From the NCBI GenBank assembly GCA_014799485.1, contig JAAVHY010000020.1, forward strand, positions 1 through 48,379: 48,379 nucleotides of DNA, written 5' to 3'. The notes below the pieces were generated by a model. The model was not told the DNA's origin. It ran no database searches and saw only the letters and a program-made list of their open reading frames with translations. The translations under genes and the position numbers were made by a program. The DNA comes from Clostridiales bacterium. GTDB lineage: Bacteria; Bacillota_A; Clostridia; Oscillospirales; Oscillospiraceae. Shown here piece by piece: positions 40,242-47,422 of this stretch. How positions within the stretch are numbered: position 1 is the stretch's first letter; each line of letters begins with the position of its first letter.

Positions 40242-40451
40242 TCATTGCTGCACTTGTTTGGAAAAGCACCAAACCAGCATGGCGTTCCAGGCGTTATGGT
40301 AGCTGTCATTGACGCACTCCTCCACATCCTCCCGGACGGACAGGATGTTCTGGGCGATGGTACGGCAATAGGGGCCGTATTTCTTGTCGGTTTCCGCTAT
40401 GGCGTTTTCGTCGCGGCTCCAATACAGAGCGATTATGGCGGCATCTTCCAT
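40242..40451 (-). pseudogene. Truncated sigma-70 (ECF-type) factor
   Basis: The ATG at 40451 has GGGAGG and the protein starts like a clostridial ECF sigma factor: MEDAAIIALYWSRDENAIAE, then YCRTIAQNILSVREDVEECV and NDSYHNAWNAM, covering sigma region 2. At that point the family pattern stops and 12 unrelated residues follow to the stop. A normal protein has about 170-190 residues with a region 4 HTH, which is absent on this side and which I did not find elsewhere in the window. The MATE gene ends 42 bases away. This looks like the scar of a deletion or insertion. Confidence 0.75.
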
Positions 40452-40642
40452 ATCTCTTGCCTCCCTTCACCCTTAATAACGCAGACGGGGAGGGGATATG
40501 CCCCATCACATAATATTTCCCAACGAAAATTTTTAATAGAATACCATAAACTGCCCATTGGGGACAAGAGGGATGCCCCGGAGCAGACCGGAGGCATGTC
40601 TCTCATTTGGTGTAGGGCTCCCTTTGAGGATTTGGGAAGGAA

Positions 40643-40825
40643 CTATTTGCTAAATCGTAGATTACTATATTTCAACGCTTCTACAAACCATCTATTTTTC
40701 TCGCGCCAGAGGTACCGTTCATGCCCCTGCACCCGGATCGTATAACGTACCCCAACGCCACCAACGCTCTGACAGGCGGCCCGACACACATCCAGCACCC
40801 GGTCCACAGGGTATCGTTTTGTCAA
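40643..40825 (-). CDS. Possible small protein (60 aa) coupled to the upstream membrane protein
   Basis: An open frame from TTG 40825 overlaps the stop of the membrane-protein gene as TTGA, with AAGG about 10 nt upstream. It reads LTKRYPVDRVLDVCRAAC, then VGGVGVRYTIRVQGHERYLW and REKNRWFVEALKY. Strand-like and aromatic residues look protein-like rather than random, but no family is recognised and the start is weak. It may be a genuine small gene or the remnant of a larger one. Positions 40452-40642 between it and the sigma fragment hold nothing I can support. Confidence 0.35.
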   Translation of the reverse strand: MTKRYPVDRVLDVCRAACQSVGGVGVRYTIRVQGHERYLWREKNRWFVEALKYSNLRFSK

Positions 40826-41196
40826 TCGTGGATACCTTTGAGTAGCGGAATGAGCATCAGCAGCACCACGATGCCCACCACGCCGACCACGATGCCCACG
40901 ACCATCTTGGCGGGATCCAGCAGGCACAGGCACATCCCCACGCCCAGCAGCAGCGCACCCAGGATGCCAACAAAAATCGCAGCCAGCGTCTTGCCGCTGA
41001 GCTTGATGGGAGCCTTGTGCTCCATCTTCCGCCAGATCAGCAGTGTGGCCAGCAGTACCACCAGTCCGATCACGCCGCAGACAATGCCCTGGTTCCTCAT
41101 CCCCCATTCCGGCAGCAATGTCATGCACATTCCCAGCGCAAAGAATACGCCGCCGATAGTTCCAAGGATCAGCGCTACAAAATTACTCTTTTTCAT
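40822..41196 (-). CDS. Small four-helix membrane protein (124 aa)
   Basis: Two similar halves, each with two hydrophobic helices: FVALILGTIGGVFFALGMCM and VCGVIGLVVLLATLLIW, then the second pair LAAIFVGILGALLLGVGMCL and VVGIVVGVVGIVVLLMLIPL. The G-x-x-x-GMCM and G-x-x-x-GMCL patterns suggest an internal duplication. There is a short basic loop between the halves (RKMEHKAPIKLSGK). ATG 41196 has GAGGAG. It has no recognised function. It stands in the minus-strand series downstream of the small repeat protein. Confidence 0.8.
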   Translation of the reverse strand: MKKSNFVALILGTIGGVFFALGMCMTLLPEWGMRNQGIVCGVIGLVVLLATLLIWRKMEHKAPIKLSGKTLAAIFVGILGALLLGVGMCLCLLDPAKMVVGIVVGVVGIVVLLMLIPLLKGIHD

Positions 41197-41326
41197 GATA
41201 TTTTCTCCTCTCGAATTTGTTTTGGAATGAAACCGCTTTCTGTGTCCCAGTGTCTGAATATTACCAGCCCTGTGTTTATGGATTGCTTCAAAATTGTTTG
41301 CGCTATATTAAATCGCCGGACTCCGC

Positions 41327-41629
41327 TCACGGTTTGCGCGGATGGCGTCTTGCCTCCGCCTCGGTAGCACGTTTTTCTGCCGCCGCTTTGCCAGCTTCTT
41401 CACGGGCCTTCTGCTCCGCTGCCAGCCGCGCCTTTGCGTCCTCCACAGTTTCGCCGTCCCTGGTCAGGAAACCGCCGACAAATTTGTCGGTCATTCTCGT
41501 GAAGCCGCCAACGACACCCTCCTCGATTTTCTTGTAGCCGCCGACAACACCGTCCTCGATCTTTTGATAGCCGCTGACGACCGTTTCTGCAATTTTCGCG
41601 TTTGCTTCCACGAACTTGTTTTCTGCCAT
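41327..41629 (-). CDS. Small protein with internal KIE-GVVGGY repeats (100 aa)
   Basis: The N-terminal half carries three near-repeats of about 11 residues: VVSGYQKIEDG, VVGGYKKIEEG and VVGGFTRMTDK, then FVGGFLTRDGE. The repeats look amphipathic. The C-terminal half is Ala/Glu/Lys-rich and strongly helical (AEQKAREEAGKAAAEKRATE). The ATG at 41629 has GAAAGGGG. I recall similar short proteins in gut Firmicutes but know no function. No signal or membrane helix is present. Confidence 0.8.
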   Translation of the reverse strand: MAENKFVEANAKIAETVVSGYQKIEDGVVGGYKKIEEGVVGGFTRMTDKFVGGFLTRDGETVEDAKARLAAEQKAREEAGKAAAEKRATEAEARRHPRKP

Positions 41630-41731
41630 TGTGATTTTCCCCTTTCAAAATTGATATACCGGTGTGTTCGTTTGATGGTCGTATTCTAAGGCAGCGATGT
41701 TTGCAAATTGCTTGAATTGTGTTTGAGAAAT

Positions 41732-41773
41732 ATGAAAAAGTCTCCCCTCCGAATTTTTCGGAGGGGAGACTTT
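41732..41773 (-). terminator. Terminator of the two-component operon
   Basis: A perfect 17-bp stem (41737-41753 with 41757-41773, core CTCCCCTCCGAA) with a TTT loop. On the minus strand it is followed by TTTTT into CATATTT. It touches the stop codon of the 178-residue membrane protein and closes the operon of membrane protein, response regulator, kinase and this gene. Confidence 0.9.
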
Positions 41774-42309
41774 CAGTTCAGCAGCTTATTTCCCTGTTCA
41801 CAGATCTCGTAGATTTCATCATATTTCCGCTCTACCAGCTCTGCCACCACTTTGGCCCGCTTGGCGGCCAGTTTTTGATAGAGGAAGTAAGGCAGCGCCC
41901 AGCCAATAAAGCCGGGGACGCCCAACAGAGCGGACAGCACGTAGAGGGGCGGCTCATGGACAGCGGCGAAGGTGGCCCCCGCCAGGAACACAGTGCCAAT
42001 AAGTCCCACTACGATAGCCCACATGGTGGCGTTGGCGGTTTTGGACTTCTCCAGCGCCGTGATCTCGTCCATACACGCCTCGAAGTGGCGCTGCAGGCGG
42101 GTCAGCTCCGCCTTGTTGATGATTTTCCGCTCACGCTTCAGCACCAGCTTCCCTTTGGCGGTGGGAACCGTCTCCTGGGTCCGTTCGTCCTGCGTCCAGC
42201 CGAAGCTCTCGTAGCAGTCCAGGCAGAACGCCGCCCGCTCCCCGCTGGCGGTGATTTCCTTGTACTCATAGCCCACAAACTGTGCGCTGTCTTTTCTGAT
42301 CTCATCCAT
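41773..42309 (-). CDS. Membrane protein of unknown function (178 aa)
   Basis: A soluble N-terminal part (AAFCLDCYESFGWTQDE, with two cysteines) is followed by a helical segment with many charged residues (about 55-90). Two membrane helices come next (MWAIVVGLIGTVFLAGATFA and YVLSALLGVPGFIGWALPYF), then a coiled C-terminal tail (KRAKVVAELVERKYDEIYEI). The start at 42309 overlaps the kinase stop by 8 bases, so it belongs to the two-component operon. It could be a target or accessory of the system. I do not recognise the family. Confidence 0.85.
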   Translation of the reverse strand: MDEIRKDSAQFVGYEYKEITASGERAAFCLDCYESFGWTQDERTQETVPTAKGKLVLKRERKIINKAELTRLQRHFEACMDEITALEKSKTANATMWAIVVGLIGTVFLAGATFAAVHEPPLYVLSALLGVPGFIGWALPYFLYQKLAAKRAKVVAELVERKYDEIYEICEQGNKLLN

Positions 42310-43378
42310 TTGCCAAACCTCCCCGCACTGGTATTTTTACGGTGAACGTGCTGCCCTCTCCCGGCTTGCTGGACACCGAAATATCCCCGCCCACCATCCG
42401 CAGGATACGCAGCACCAGCGCCAGCCCCAGGCCGTTGCCCTCGGTGGAGTGGGATGTGTCGCCCTGGTAGAACTTGTCAAAGATATGCTCCAGCGTTTTG
42501 GTATCCATGCCGCAGCCGGTGTCAGATACGCTCACCTCCACGCACTCTGCCGTAGAGGCCTGCCGCAGGGTAACCGTCCCACCCGGCTCGGTGAACTTGA
42601 TGGCGTTGGACAGCAGATTGTTCCACACCAGCTCCAGCAGACTGGCGTCCGCCACGATGGTGGTCTCATCCTCAATATCCGCTTCGAATTCAATACCCTT
42701 TTCCTCCCAGCGGTTTTCGAACAGCAATGCGCACTCCGCCAGCTGCTCACACAGGTCGTAGGGTTCCGGCACGGGCTGGATATTCTGCTTTTCCAGCTTG
42801 TTCAGCTTCAGAATATTCGTGATAAGGTCGGTGAGCCGCCGGGAATACCGGCTGATGGTCTGGACGTGTTCCGCCTGCCGGTCGGTCAGTGTCCCGTCGT
42901 CCAGCAAGGCGGCGGTGTTTTGGATCACTGCCAGCGGCGTCTTGATCTCATGGGAGACGTTGGAGAAAAAGTCGGTTTTCAGTGTCTCAATGCTGCCCAG
43001 CTCCGCCACCATTTTGTTGAAATCCAAAATCAGGTCGTCCATGTAGTCCTGCTTGTCGGCGGCATGGATGGGCGGGACGTAGACGGAGAAATCCCCGCCC
43101 GCCACCTGCCGGGCGGCCTGGGCGATCTGCTTCAAGGGCCGTTCATAGATGTTTTTGGTCAGCCGCACGACGAGTACCGTCACCCCCGTCGCGATAGCCG
43201 CCCAATAGAGGATGGGGATATTGACCTGAAGGAAGTCGCTCAGCTCCAGCCGTGTGAGCAGAATGATAAAGCCCATGTGAACCCCTGACGCCAACAGCAG
43301 TCCCACCAGGATGATTCCAAACAGGGCGGCAGGAAACCGGCTGGAGCGGATGGCAGGAAAGCGCCAGCGCCCGTTCAT
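42302..43378 (-). CDS. Sensor histidine kinase
   Basis: A 358-residue kinase with two membrane helices (ALFGIILVGLLLASGVHMGF and a second around residues 53-72) around a short outside loop of about 12 residues, so it probably senses within the membrane. A HAMP linker follows (residues 73-130). The phospho-accepting His143 lies in FFSNVSHEIKTPLAV. The ATPase motifs are WNNLLSNAIKFTEPGG, SVSDTGCGMD and EGNGLGLALV. It overlaps the response-regulator gene by 4 bases (ATGA at 43375-43378), a typical coupled pair. A short loop is common in intramembrane-sensing kinases that respond to membrane-active antimicrobials (inference). Confidence 0.94.
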   Translation of the reverse strand: MNGRWRFPAIRSSRFPAALFGIILVGLLLASGVHMGFIILLTRLELSDFLQVNIPILYWAAIATGVTVLVVRLTKNIYERPLKQIAQAARQVAGGDFSVYVPPIHAADKQDYMDDLILDFNKMVAELGSIETLKTDFFSNVSHEIKTPLAVIQNTAALLDDGTLTDRQAEHVQTISRYSRRLTDLITNILKLNKLEKQNIQPVPEPYDLCEQLAECALLFENRWEEKGIEFEADIEDETTIVADASLLELVWNNLLSNAIKFTEPGGTVTLRQASTAECVEVSVSDTGCGMDTKTLEHIFDKFYQGDTSHSTEGNGLGLALVLRILRMVGGDISVSSKPGEGSTFTVKIPVRGGLANG

Positions 43379-44046
43379 TTCAGCACCGCCTTGTAGCCCA
43401 GGCCCCGCACCGTTTTGATTTCAAAACCGTCGCAGCCTGAGAATTTATCCCGCAGCTTGGTGATGTACACGTCCACCGCCCGCAGGCTGGTCTCACTGTC
43501 CACGCCCCAGAACTCGTCCATGAGCTGGGCGCGGGAGAAGGTCTTTTTCGGGTAGGAAAGCAGCTTGTACAGGATGTTGAATTCCCGGGTGGTGACGGGC
43601 AGCTCCTCTCCGTCCACCTCCGCCGTCATACCGTCCGCGTCCAGTACCAGATTGCCCACAGTGATCTTCCGCTCTACCTCGATGTTGGCCCGGCGCAGCA
43701 AAGCCCGCACCCGGAGCTGTAACTCGTCCAGTTCGAAGGGCTTCACCATGTAGTCGTCGATGCCCAGCTGGAAGCCCTTCTGCTTGGCGGGCAGGTCGTC
43801 CCGGGCGGACATGAACAGGATGGGGATGTGGCGGTTCACCTGCCGCACCGTCCGGGCAAACTCGAAGCCGTCCACCCCCGGCATCATGATGTCCGAGATA
43901 ATGAGGTCATACAGGCTGTTGTACATCTCGTCGTAGGCATCGTTGGCATTGAGACAGCCGTGGGTTTCAAAGCCGCAGTCGCTGAGATAGGTACACACCA
44001 GCTGGTTCAGCTTGGCGTCGTCCTCCACCACTAAAATATGGATCAT
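43375..44046 (-). CDS. OmpR/PhoB-type response regulator
   Basis: A 223-residue regulator. The receiver has VVEDD (residues 6-10), phospho-acceptor Asp52 in LIISDIMMPGVDGFE and the lysine in DDYMVKPFE. The winged helix is VTTREFNILYKLLS ... SLRAVDVYITKLRDKF ... IKTVRGLGYKAVL. It is intact, in contrast to the orphan regulator at 5645. The start is ATG 44046, overlapping the stop of the membrane-protein gene as ATGA. The open frame extends to 44925, but its first half is an out-of-frame reading of the membrane-protein gene. Confidence 0.95.
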   Translation of the reverse strand: MIHILVVEDDAKLNQLVCTYLSDCGFETHGCLNANDAYDEMYNSLYDLIISDIMMPGVDGFEFARTVRQVNRHIPILFMSARDDLPAKQKGFQLGIDDYMVKPFELDELQLRVRALLRRANIEVERKITVGNLVLDADGMTAEVDGEELPVTTREFNILYKLLSYPKKTFSRAQLMDEFWGVDSETSLRAVDVYITKLRDKFSGCDGFEIKTVRGLGYKAVLK

Positions 44047-44918
44047 GGGGTAAGCCTCCTTAGCTTTCGAGTTGCAGAAATCACCATAAACGCCGCCATA
44101 GCCAGCACGGTGACGCACACGGCAAAGGCGGTGCAGGCCGTCATGATCAGGCGGAATTGCTCCGCCTGATCGCCGAACTGGTCGATCATCGCCGTTTCCA
44201 GGTTGAACATGGACACCAGGGCGGTGGTCAGGTTGACGGCCTTGGCGGCGGACAGCACGGGACTGTGGAATTTGCGGTACTTCACTGTGTTCACGATGGC
44301 GAGGGTCAGGCTGTAGAAGGCATGGGCCGCCGCCACATAGATCAGCATACCGGGATAATTGCTGCCATAGCCGTCCCGGACGATTTGGGTAACTACGCCG
44401 CTGAGGGCCAGGTCCAACCCAAAGAGGAAAAGCCCTGTGGCGCGATAACATTGCAGCTCCCGGTTCAGATCCTGCTCCTGTCCGTCCTTTGGCACCCGGC
44501 GCAGAAGATAGAGCCGCACCACGCACAGAAGGACGTAGTACAGGGCCAGCGCCCCGACCCAAAAGGAGGAATACCGCACCGCGCAGGCCAACTTGAACCC
44601 AGCATAGCACAGATTGACAAAAAGGGAAAGGATCAACCCGAAGCGCACCTTGAAATAGCGGTCGGTCAGGTATCGGTGGGCCAGGGGGACGCTGTGGGCC
44701 AGCCGCCGGGCGGAGGAGAACAGCGGCGGAGCAACAGCCGCCACGAAGATGGTCAAGGCATAGGCAGACAGCATATAGGACACATAGGCGAAGAGGCTGG
44801 TATCCCCAAAGACCAGAAAGGTCAGGGCCAGGAAGATCCCGCCCAGCACCGCGACTAAAGCCACCCAGCCCCAGCCGGGAAAGAGCAGCTTTTTCAGAAC
44901 AGCGCGCCATCGTTCCAT
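44043..44918 (-). CDS. Multi-helix membrane protein at the head of the two-component operon
   Basis: A 291-residue protein with seven to eight hydrophobic helices, among them VALVAVLGGIFLALTFLVFG, YMLSAYALTIFVAAVA, SFWVGALALYYVLLCVVRLY and FAVCVTVLAMAAFMVISATR. The loops are short and positively charged. I recognise no family. It overlaps the response-regulator gene by 4 bases, so it may be the sensor partner or the target of the kinase. I chose ATG 44918, with AAGG 8 nt upstream. A GTG at 44927 is in frame but less well placed. Confidence 0.85.
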   Translation of the reverse strand: MERWRAVLKKLLFPGWGWVALVAVLGGIFLALTFLVFGDTSLFAYVSYMLSAYALTIFVAAVAPPLFSSARRLAHSVPLAHRYLTDRYFKVRFGLILSLFVNLCYAGFKLACAVRYSSFWVGALALYYVLLCVVRLYLLRRVPKDGQEQDLNRELQCYRATGLFLFGLDLALSGVVTQIVRDGYGSNYPGMLIYVAAAHAFYSLTLAIVNTVKYRKFHSPVLSAAKAVNLTTALVSMFNLETAMIDQFGDQAEQFRLIMTACTAFAVCVTVLAMAAFMVISATRKLRRLTP

Positions 44919-45000
44919 TATGCACACCTTCCCTTTGCTGGTTTGAGGGCAGTATATACGCCTTGGATTTGCGTAGTGTTTCAGAATTGTTTGAGAATTG

Positions 45001-45102
45001 TTAATTGTGATTTTCGGACAAATTATTTATAGGATAATCCCCAAGTCCGCGTTTACGTATCACTTCCAGCTCATCGACTACAGTATCTTCAATTTTTTGC
45101 AA
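45001..45102 (-). CDS. Small ORF 2 (33 aa), upstream of the membrane protein/two-component operon
   Basis: It starts at TTG 45102, with AGGAGG 8 nt upstream, and reads LQKIEDTVVDELEVIRKRGL then GDYPINNLSENHN. The strong ribosome-binding site with a sensible helical, charged sequence suggests translation. The use of TTG may keep its level low. It ends 82 bases before the membrane-protein start at 44918. No function is recognised. Confidence 0.5.
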   Translation of the reverse strand: MQKIEDTVVDELEVIRKRGLGDYPINNLSENHN

Positions 45103-45146
45103 AGCTGCACCTCCTGTTACACTTGATGTTTCCAAGTATAACAGGT

Positions 45147-45216
45147 AATGCCGATATTATCTGCTATTGCTTCCCTTTTTGAAGGTATTCACAGACAATA
45201 TCGGCATTTCTTTTTT
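45147..45216 (+). terminator. Hairpin with a rightward T-tract inside small ORF 1
   Basis: AATGCCGATATT (45147-45158) pairs perfectly with AATATCGGCATT (45197-45208) across a 38-base loop. On the plus strand it is followed by TCTTTTTTC. No rightward gene upstream needs it. On the minus strand the same stem covers the 3' half of the small ORF 1 coding region without a T-tract, so it may instead be an RNA structure in the leader. Confidence 0.45.
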
Positions 45217-45258
45217 CTCGGCATTATTAAAGTCTATATGGAATATGTTGCGGCCCAT
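45157..45258 (-). CDS. Small ORF 1 (33 aa), first gene of the two-component transcript
   Basis: It starts at ATG 45258 after an excellent GGAGGTGAT ribosome-binding site and reads MGRNIFHIDFNNAEKKEM then PILSVNTFKKGSNSR. A consensus-like promoter lies 45 bases upstream. Its 3' half is folded into a perfect 12-bp hairpin, so translation could affect the RNA structure. It could be a leader peptide or a small secreted or regulatory peptide. No known family is recognised. Confidence 0.55.
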   Translation of the reverse strand: MGRNIFHIDFNNAEKKEMPILSVNTFKKGSNSR

Positions 45259-45302
45259 ATAATCACCTCCACCCGACACTGTCTACCGTCACGAACACTC
45301 GT

Positions 45303-45331
45303 ATTATAGAACGGGCGTTTCCAAAATTCAA
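45303..45331 (-). promoter_or_regulatory. Promoter of the small-ORF/two-component transcript
   Basis: On the minus strand TTGAAT (45331-45326), 17 bases, then TATAAT (45308-45303), a good sigma-A promoter. It leads into small ORF 1 (45258), small ORF 2 (45102) and the membrane-protein operon (44918), with no leftward terminator seen in between. Positions 45332-45441 hold no gene. Confidence 0.7.
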
Positions 45332-45441
45332 GCGGTAATGATTTCCGAAGGAATCGTGCAACAGCATTATGCACAATACAAGACCTGTTGGTGCAACTAC
45401 TGACAGCAGGTTTTGGAGAACACAAAATCTTTTGATAATAA

Positions 45442-45486
45442 AGAAAAGGTGCAGTTTCCTTTGTCCAAGGGAACTGCACCTTTTCT
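45442..45486. terminator. Bidirectional terminator of the XRE regulator
   Basis: A 15-bp stem, 45442-45456 (AGAAAAGGTGCAGTT) with 45472-45486, extended by partly paired bases inside the loop. T-rich sequence follows on both strands (TTTTCTCTATT on plus, TTTTCTTTATTAT on minus). It lies 30 bases past the stop of the XRE regulator gene at 45516. Confidence 0.8.
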
Positions 45487-45515
45487 CTATTTACATCCAT
45501 GATGTTGGTAAAGTG

Positions 45516-45845
45516 TTATTGAGTACATTGAATCGCTTCCTCAATAATCCGAATAATATGCTCTCGTTTTTCGACTGGCACCGACTTCAGCTTGTCCAGC
45601 ACGTATTCTAAACTGTCAGACTCAGTTCCAAAAAGTAAGTTGTCCGCTGAAATATGAAGCGCAGAGGAAAATGCACGAATGGATTCGGAGGACAGGCCAG
45701 AACGTCCCCGCTCTACCTCAGCAACAAAATTTGCGGTATATCCTGACAGTGCAGCAAGACGTTCTCGTGTCAGTTTGAGCGAAAGGCGCCTTTGTTTAAT
45801 TCGAGCGCCAACCTCTACATTGATGCTTTTTGACTCTCTTGACAC
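45516..45845 (-). CDS. XRE-family HTH regulator
   Basis: A 109-residue regulator with a Cro/CI-type HTH: VGARIKQRRLSLKLTRERLA, then ALSGYTANFVAEVERGRSGL and LHISADNLLFG. The C-terminal helices (about 78-105) are likely for dimerisation. The start is GTG 45845 behind an AAGGTGG ribosome-binding site. It is divergent from the 282-residue gene at 45993. An inverted repeat lies at that gene's promoter (45952-45980), a plausible binding site. Regulators of this type often keep mobile elements quiet; the role here is inferred. Confidence 0.87.
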   Translation of the reverse strand: MSRESKSINVEVGARIKQRRLSLKLTRERLAALSGYTANFVAEVERGRSGLSSESIRAFSSALHISADNLLFGTESDSLEYVLDKLKSVPVEKREHIIRIIEEAIQCTQ

Positions 45846-45947
45846 AGTATCACACCACCTTTTTTAAGTAGTGTAACCCCGCAGACGAAATTCTTGAACA
45901 TATACAAGTTTATAAAAATATTAGTAGCAATACACCTTATTGTATGG

Positions 45948-45980
45948 TATACTCAATGGAACTGATGCTTCAGCATTGAG
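45948..45980 (+). promoter_or_regulatory. Extended -10 promoter with an inverted repeat, upstream of the 282-aa gene
   Basis: TGGTATACT gives an extended -10 (TATACT at 45948-45953). It overlaps the inverted repeat CTCAATG (45952-45958)/CATTGAG (45974-45980), which has an inner CTGA/TCAG stem. The repeat could be an operator of the divergent XRE regulator or a 5' leader hairpin. Confidence 0.45.
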
Positions 45981-45992
45981 AAGAAAGCGAGA

Positions 45993-46841
45993 ATGGATAT
46001 GGGTGATGAATTGCTGGCCTTGCTTGCCTATGAACTGGGCGAGATAAACCTATGGGAGGAACAATGCCCCGGCGTGTACTACCTGAGTATCCTGCCCACG
46101 ATGGGAAAGGGAGGGGAATACTACGCCATACTGAAAGACGCGCCCATTTCCCAGGAGGCCCGAGCCATGGGCCGGCAGCTTGAAGGCGGGCCTGTTTTAG
46201 TGTATCCGCTGGGAGGAGAAGATGGGGCGTGGGCCGCTGTGGATTATGAGGTGTTGAGGTATCGAACACAGCACAGCCTCCCACTGCCCGAAGGAAAATC
46301 CTTGCGGGTAGCCGCGCTTTATGGGATGGAGCAGTGCCCGGACTATTTTGGTACATATCCCGTTCCGCCAATGACTCCCTGGGGGTATACCCTCCGGCAC
46401 CGCCCGCTGGACAACGGGATCTACTGGATGGAGACGGATCAGTGTGTGGAGGTGCTGGCGGTCTGCCATCCTGTGTGGGCATCTGAGCTGCCAGAGGGAC
46501 TCCTCGCTATCGCCAAAGAACTGAACGATGAGGACGAAATGGGGTATCTGTATTTTTCAAGGGAGGACGCTTGTGTTGTCATCTGGGAGTTTCTCAGAAC
46601 ACGTTCGGCTCTGGTTAGCACCGGGCTGATTCGTAAGTCCGAACTTATGAATGCTATCTGGGAATCCCATCCAGAGTACGCCATGGGTTACAACGCACAG
46701 GAACAAGCGGGACTGAACGACACACTGGGCTTGCTCCTATATGCAATGGGGGTCGAGGATCGGGAGCTGGAGGGCTCGCCGGAACACATGATTTCCATAG
46801 CGCCAGAGGCTGGGACAGATTACACTGGGTTTTGGAAATGA
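45993..46841 (+). CDS. Hypothetical protein (282 aa), two related halves
   Basis: A soluble acidic protein without signal or membrane helix. Notable segments are ELLALLAYELGEINLWEEQC, CPGVYYLSILPTMGKGGEYY, YPLGGEDGAWAAVDYEVLRY, CPDYFGTYPVPPMTPWGYTL and ECVEV-like QCVEVLAVCHPVWASELP, then MGYLYFSREDACVVIWEFLR. I recall similar proteins near conjugation genes of clostridial elements, but the function is not known. The ribosome-binding site is weak (GAAGAAAGCGAG). A second ATG at 45999 is possible. It overlaps the next gene by 4 bases, so the two form a small operon. Confidence 0.75.
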   Translation: MDMGDELLALLAYELGEINLWEEQCPGVYYLSILPTMGKGGEYYAILKDAPISQEARAMGRQLEGGPVLVYPLGGEDGAWAAVDYEVLRYRTQHSLPLPEGKSLRVAALYGMEQCPDYFGTYPVPPMTPWGYTLRHRPLDNGIYWMETDQCVEVLAVCHPVWASELPEGLLAIAKELNDEDEMGYLYFSREDACVVIWEFLRTRSALVSTGLIRKSELMNAIWESHPEYAMGYNAQEQAGLNDTLGLLLYAMGVEDRELEGSPEHMISIAPEAGTDYTGFWK

Positions 46842-47113
46842 GGCAGGGCAAAGGTATGGGTATAAACATGATATTTACTGAAATGATAGGCGATTTAGTC
46901 ATGGCGCTATTCTTTGCTGGGATAGTAGTCGGAAACATTGTAAGAGTTATTGCGCTATTCAAGTGCTTAGGGAAAAAGGGATGCAGTAATCGAAACTGTC
47001 ATTTGAAAGTGCTTTGCCATAGATATCGGGAGGAAATCACACAAGAGGATGTGGATTCTATTACTGAAATGTTGAACCAAAAGCGCAAAGAACTGGCGAA
47101 GAATGATGGCTAA
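46838..47113 (+). CDS. Small membrane protein with a cysteine cluster (about 91 aa)
   Basis: ATG 46838 overlaps the preceding stop as ATGA, suggesting coupling. ATGs at 46856 and 46868 are alternatives. One membrane helix (MALFFAGIVVGNIVRVIALF) is followed by a cysteine-rich segment (KCLGKKGCSNRNCHLKVLCH) that may bind metal, and a charged helical tail (YREEITQEDVDSITEMLNQK). No family is recognised. A GC-rich hairpin follows at 47132. Confidence 0.7.
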   Translation: MRQGKGMGINMIFTEMIGDLVMALFFAGIVVGNIVRVIALFKCLGKKGCSNRNCHLKVLCHRYREEITQEDVDSITEMLNQKRKELAKNDG

Positions 47114-47131
47114 ACTTTTTTCGGGGAAACA

Positions 47132-47161
47132 GCAACGGCGCGGGGGATTCCGCGCCGTTGC
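47132..47161. terminator. GC-rich hairpin between convergent genes
   Basis: A perfect 12-bp stem GCAACGGCGCGG (47132-47143) with its complement (47150-47161) and a 6-base loop. It lies between the plus-strand small membrane protein and the minus-strand HTH gene, touching the latter's stop. The T-tracts are short on both sides (TATTTG on plus, TGTTTCC on minus), so termination may be only moderate. Confidence 0.55.
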
Positions 47162-47418
47162 TATTTGATCCGATATAGGTTGGAGGACAAACTTCCGTTC
47201 TCCCGCCAACGGTTGGACTTATCCACCAGCCCTGCAGTTACCAAATCTTCGAGTGCCCGCTTTACGGTGGAGCGGGAGAGGTTCAGTCCAGCAGCGATGG
47301 TGTTGATCCCAGGCCAACAGGTGCCCTCTTTGTTGGAGTGATCCTTCAAGTAGATGTATACCGCCTTGGCCCGATGGCTTAACTCCTGATCCTCATAGAT
47401 GGAATCGTAATAGGCCAC
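47161..47418 (-). CDS. Small HTH protein behind the coupling protein (85 aa)
   Basis: It begins at GTG 47418 with GGAGG 7 nt upstream: VAYYDSIYEDQELSHRAKAV, then YIYLKDHSNKEGTCWPGINT and a winged helix (IAAGLNLSRSTVKRALEDLV ... TAGLVDKSNRWRENG). This is a replication-initiator/HTH_36-like domain. The gene follows the coupling-protein stop by 4 bases. A small HTH gene just behind the coupling protein is frequent in clostridial conjugative elements, where it may regulate transfer. A longer open frame to 47655 is an out-of-frame reading of the coupling-protein gene. Confidence 0.8.
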   Translation of the reverse strand: MAYYDSIYEDQELSHRAKAVYIYLKDHSNKEGTCWPGINTIAAGLNLSRSTVKRALEDLVTAGLVDKSNRWRENGSLSSNLYRIK

Positions 47419-47422
47419 AGTC

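Noticed and set aside
41327..41629. Short repeats read as a DNA repeat array
   Set aside because: The repetition is at the protein level (about 11 residues, degenerate). The DNA copies differ and have no uniform spacers, so it is not a CRISPR or satellite array.
44047..44925. N-terminal half of a 516-codon frame that continues into the response regulator
   Set aside because: This half is an out-of-frame reading of the membrane-protein gene 44043-44918. The response regulator has its own ATG at 44046 with the usual MIHILVVEDD start.
45001..45258. The two small ORFs as precursors of a modified peptide (RiPP)
   Set aside because: No modification enzyme, peptidase or dedicated transporter is next to them, and they have no obvious leader/core layout or Gly-Gly site.
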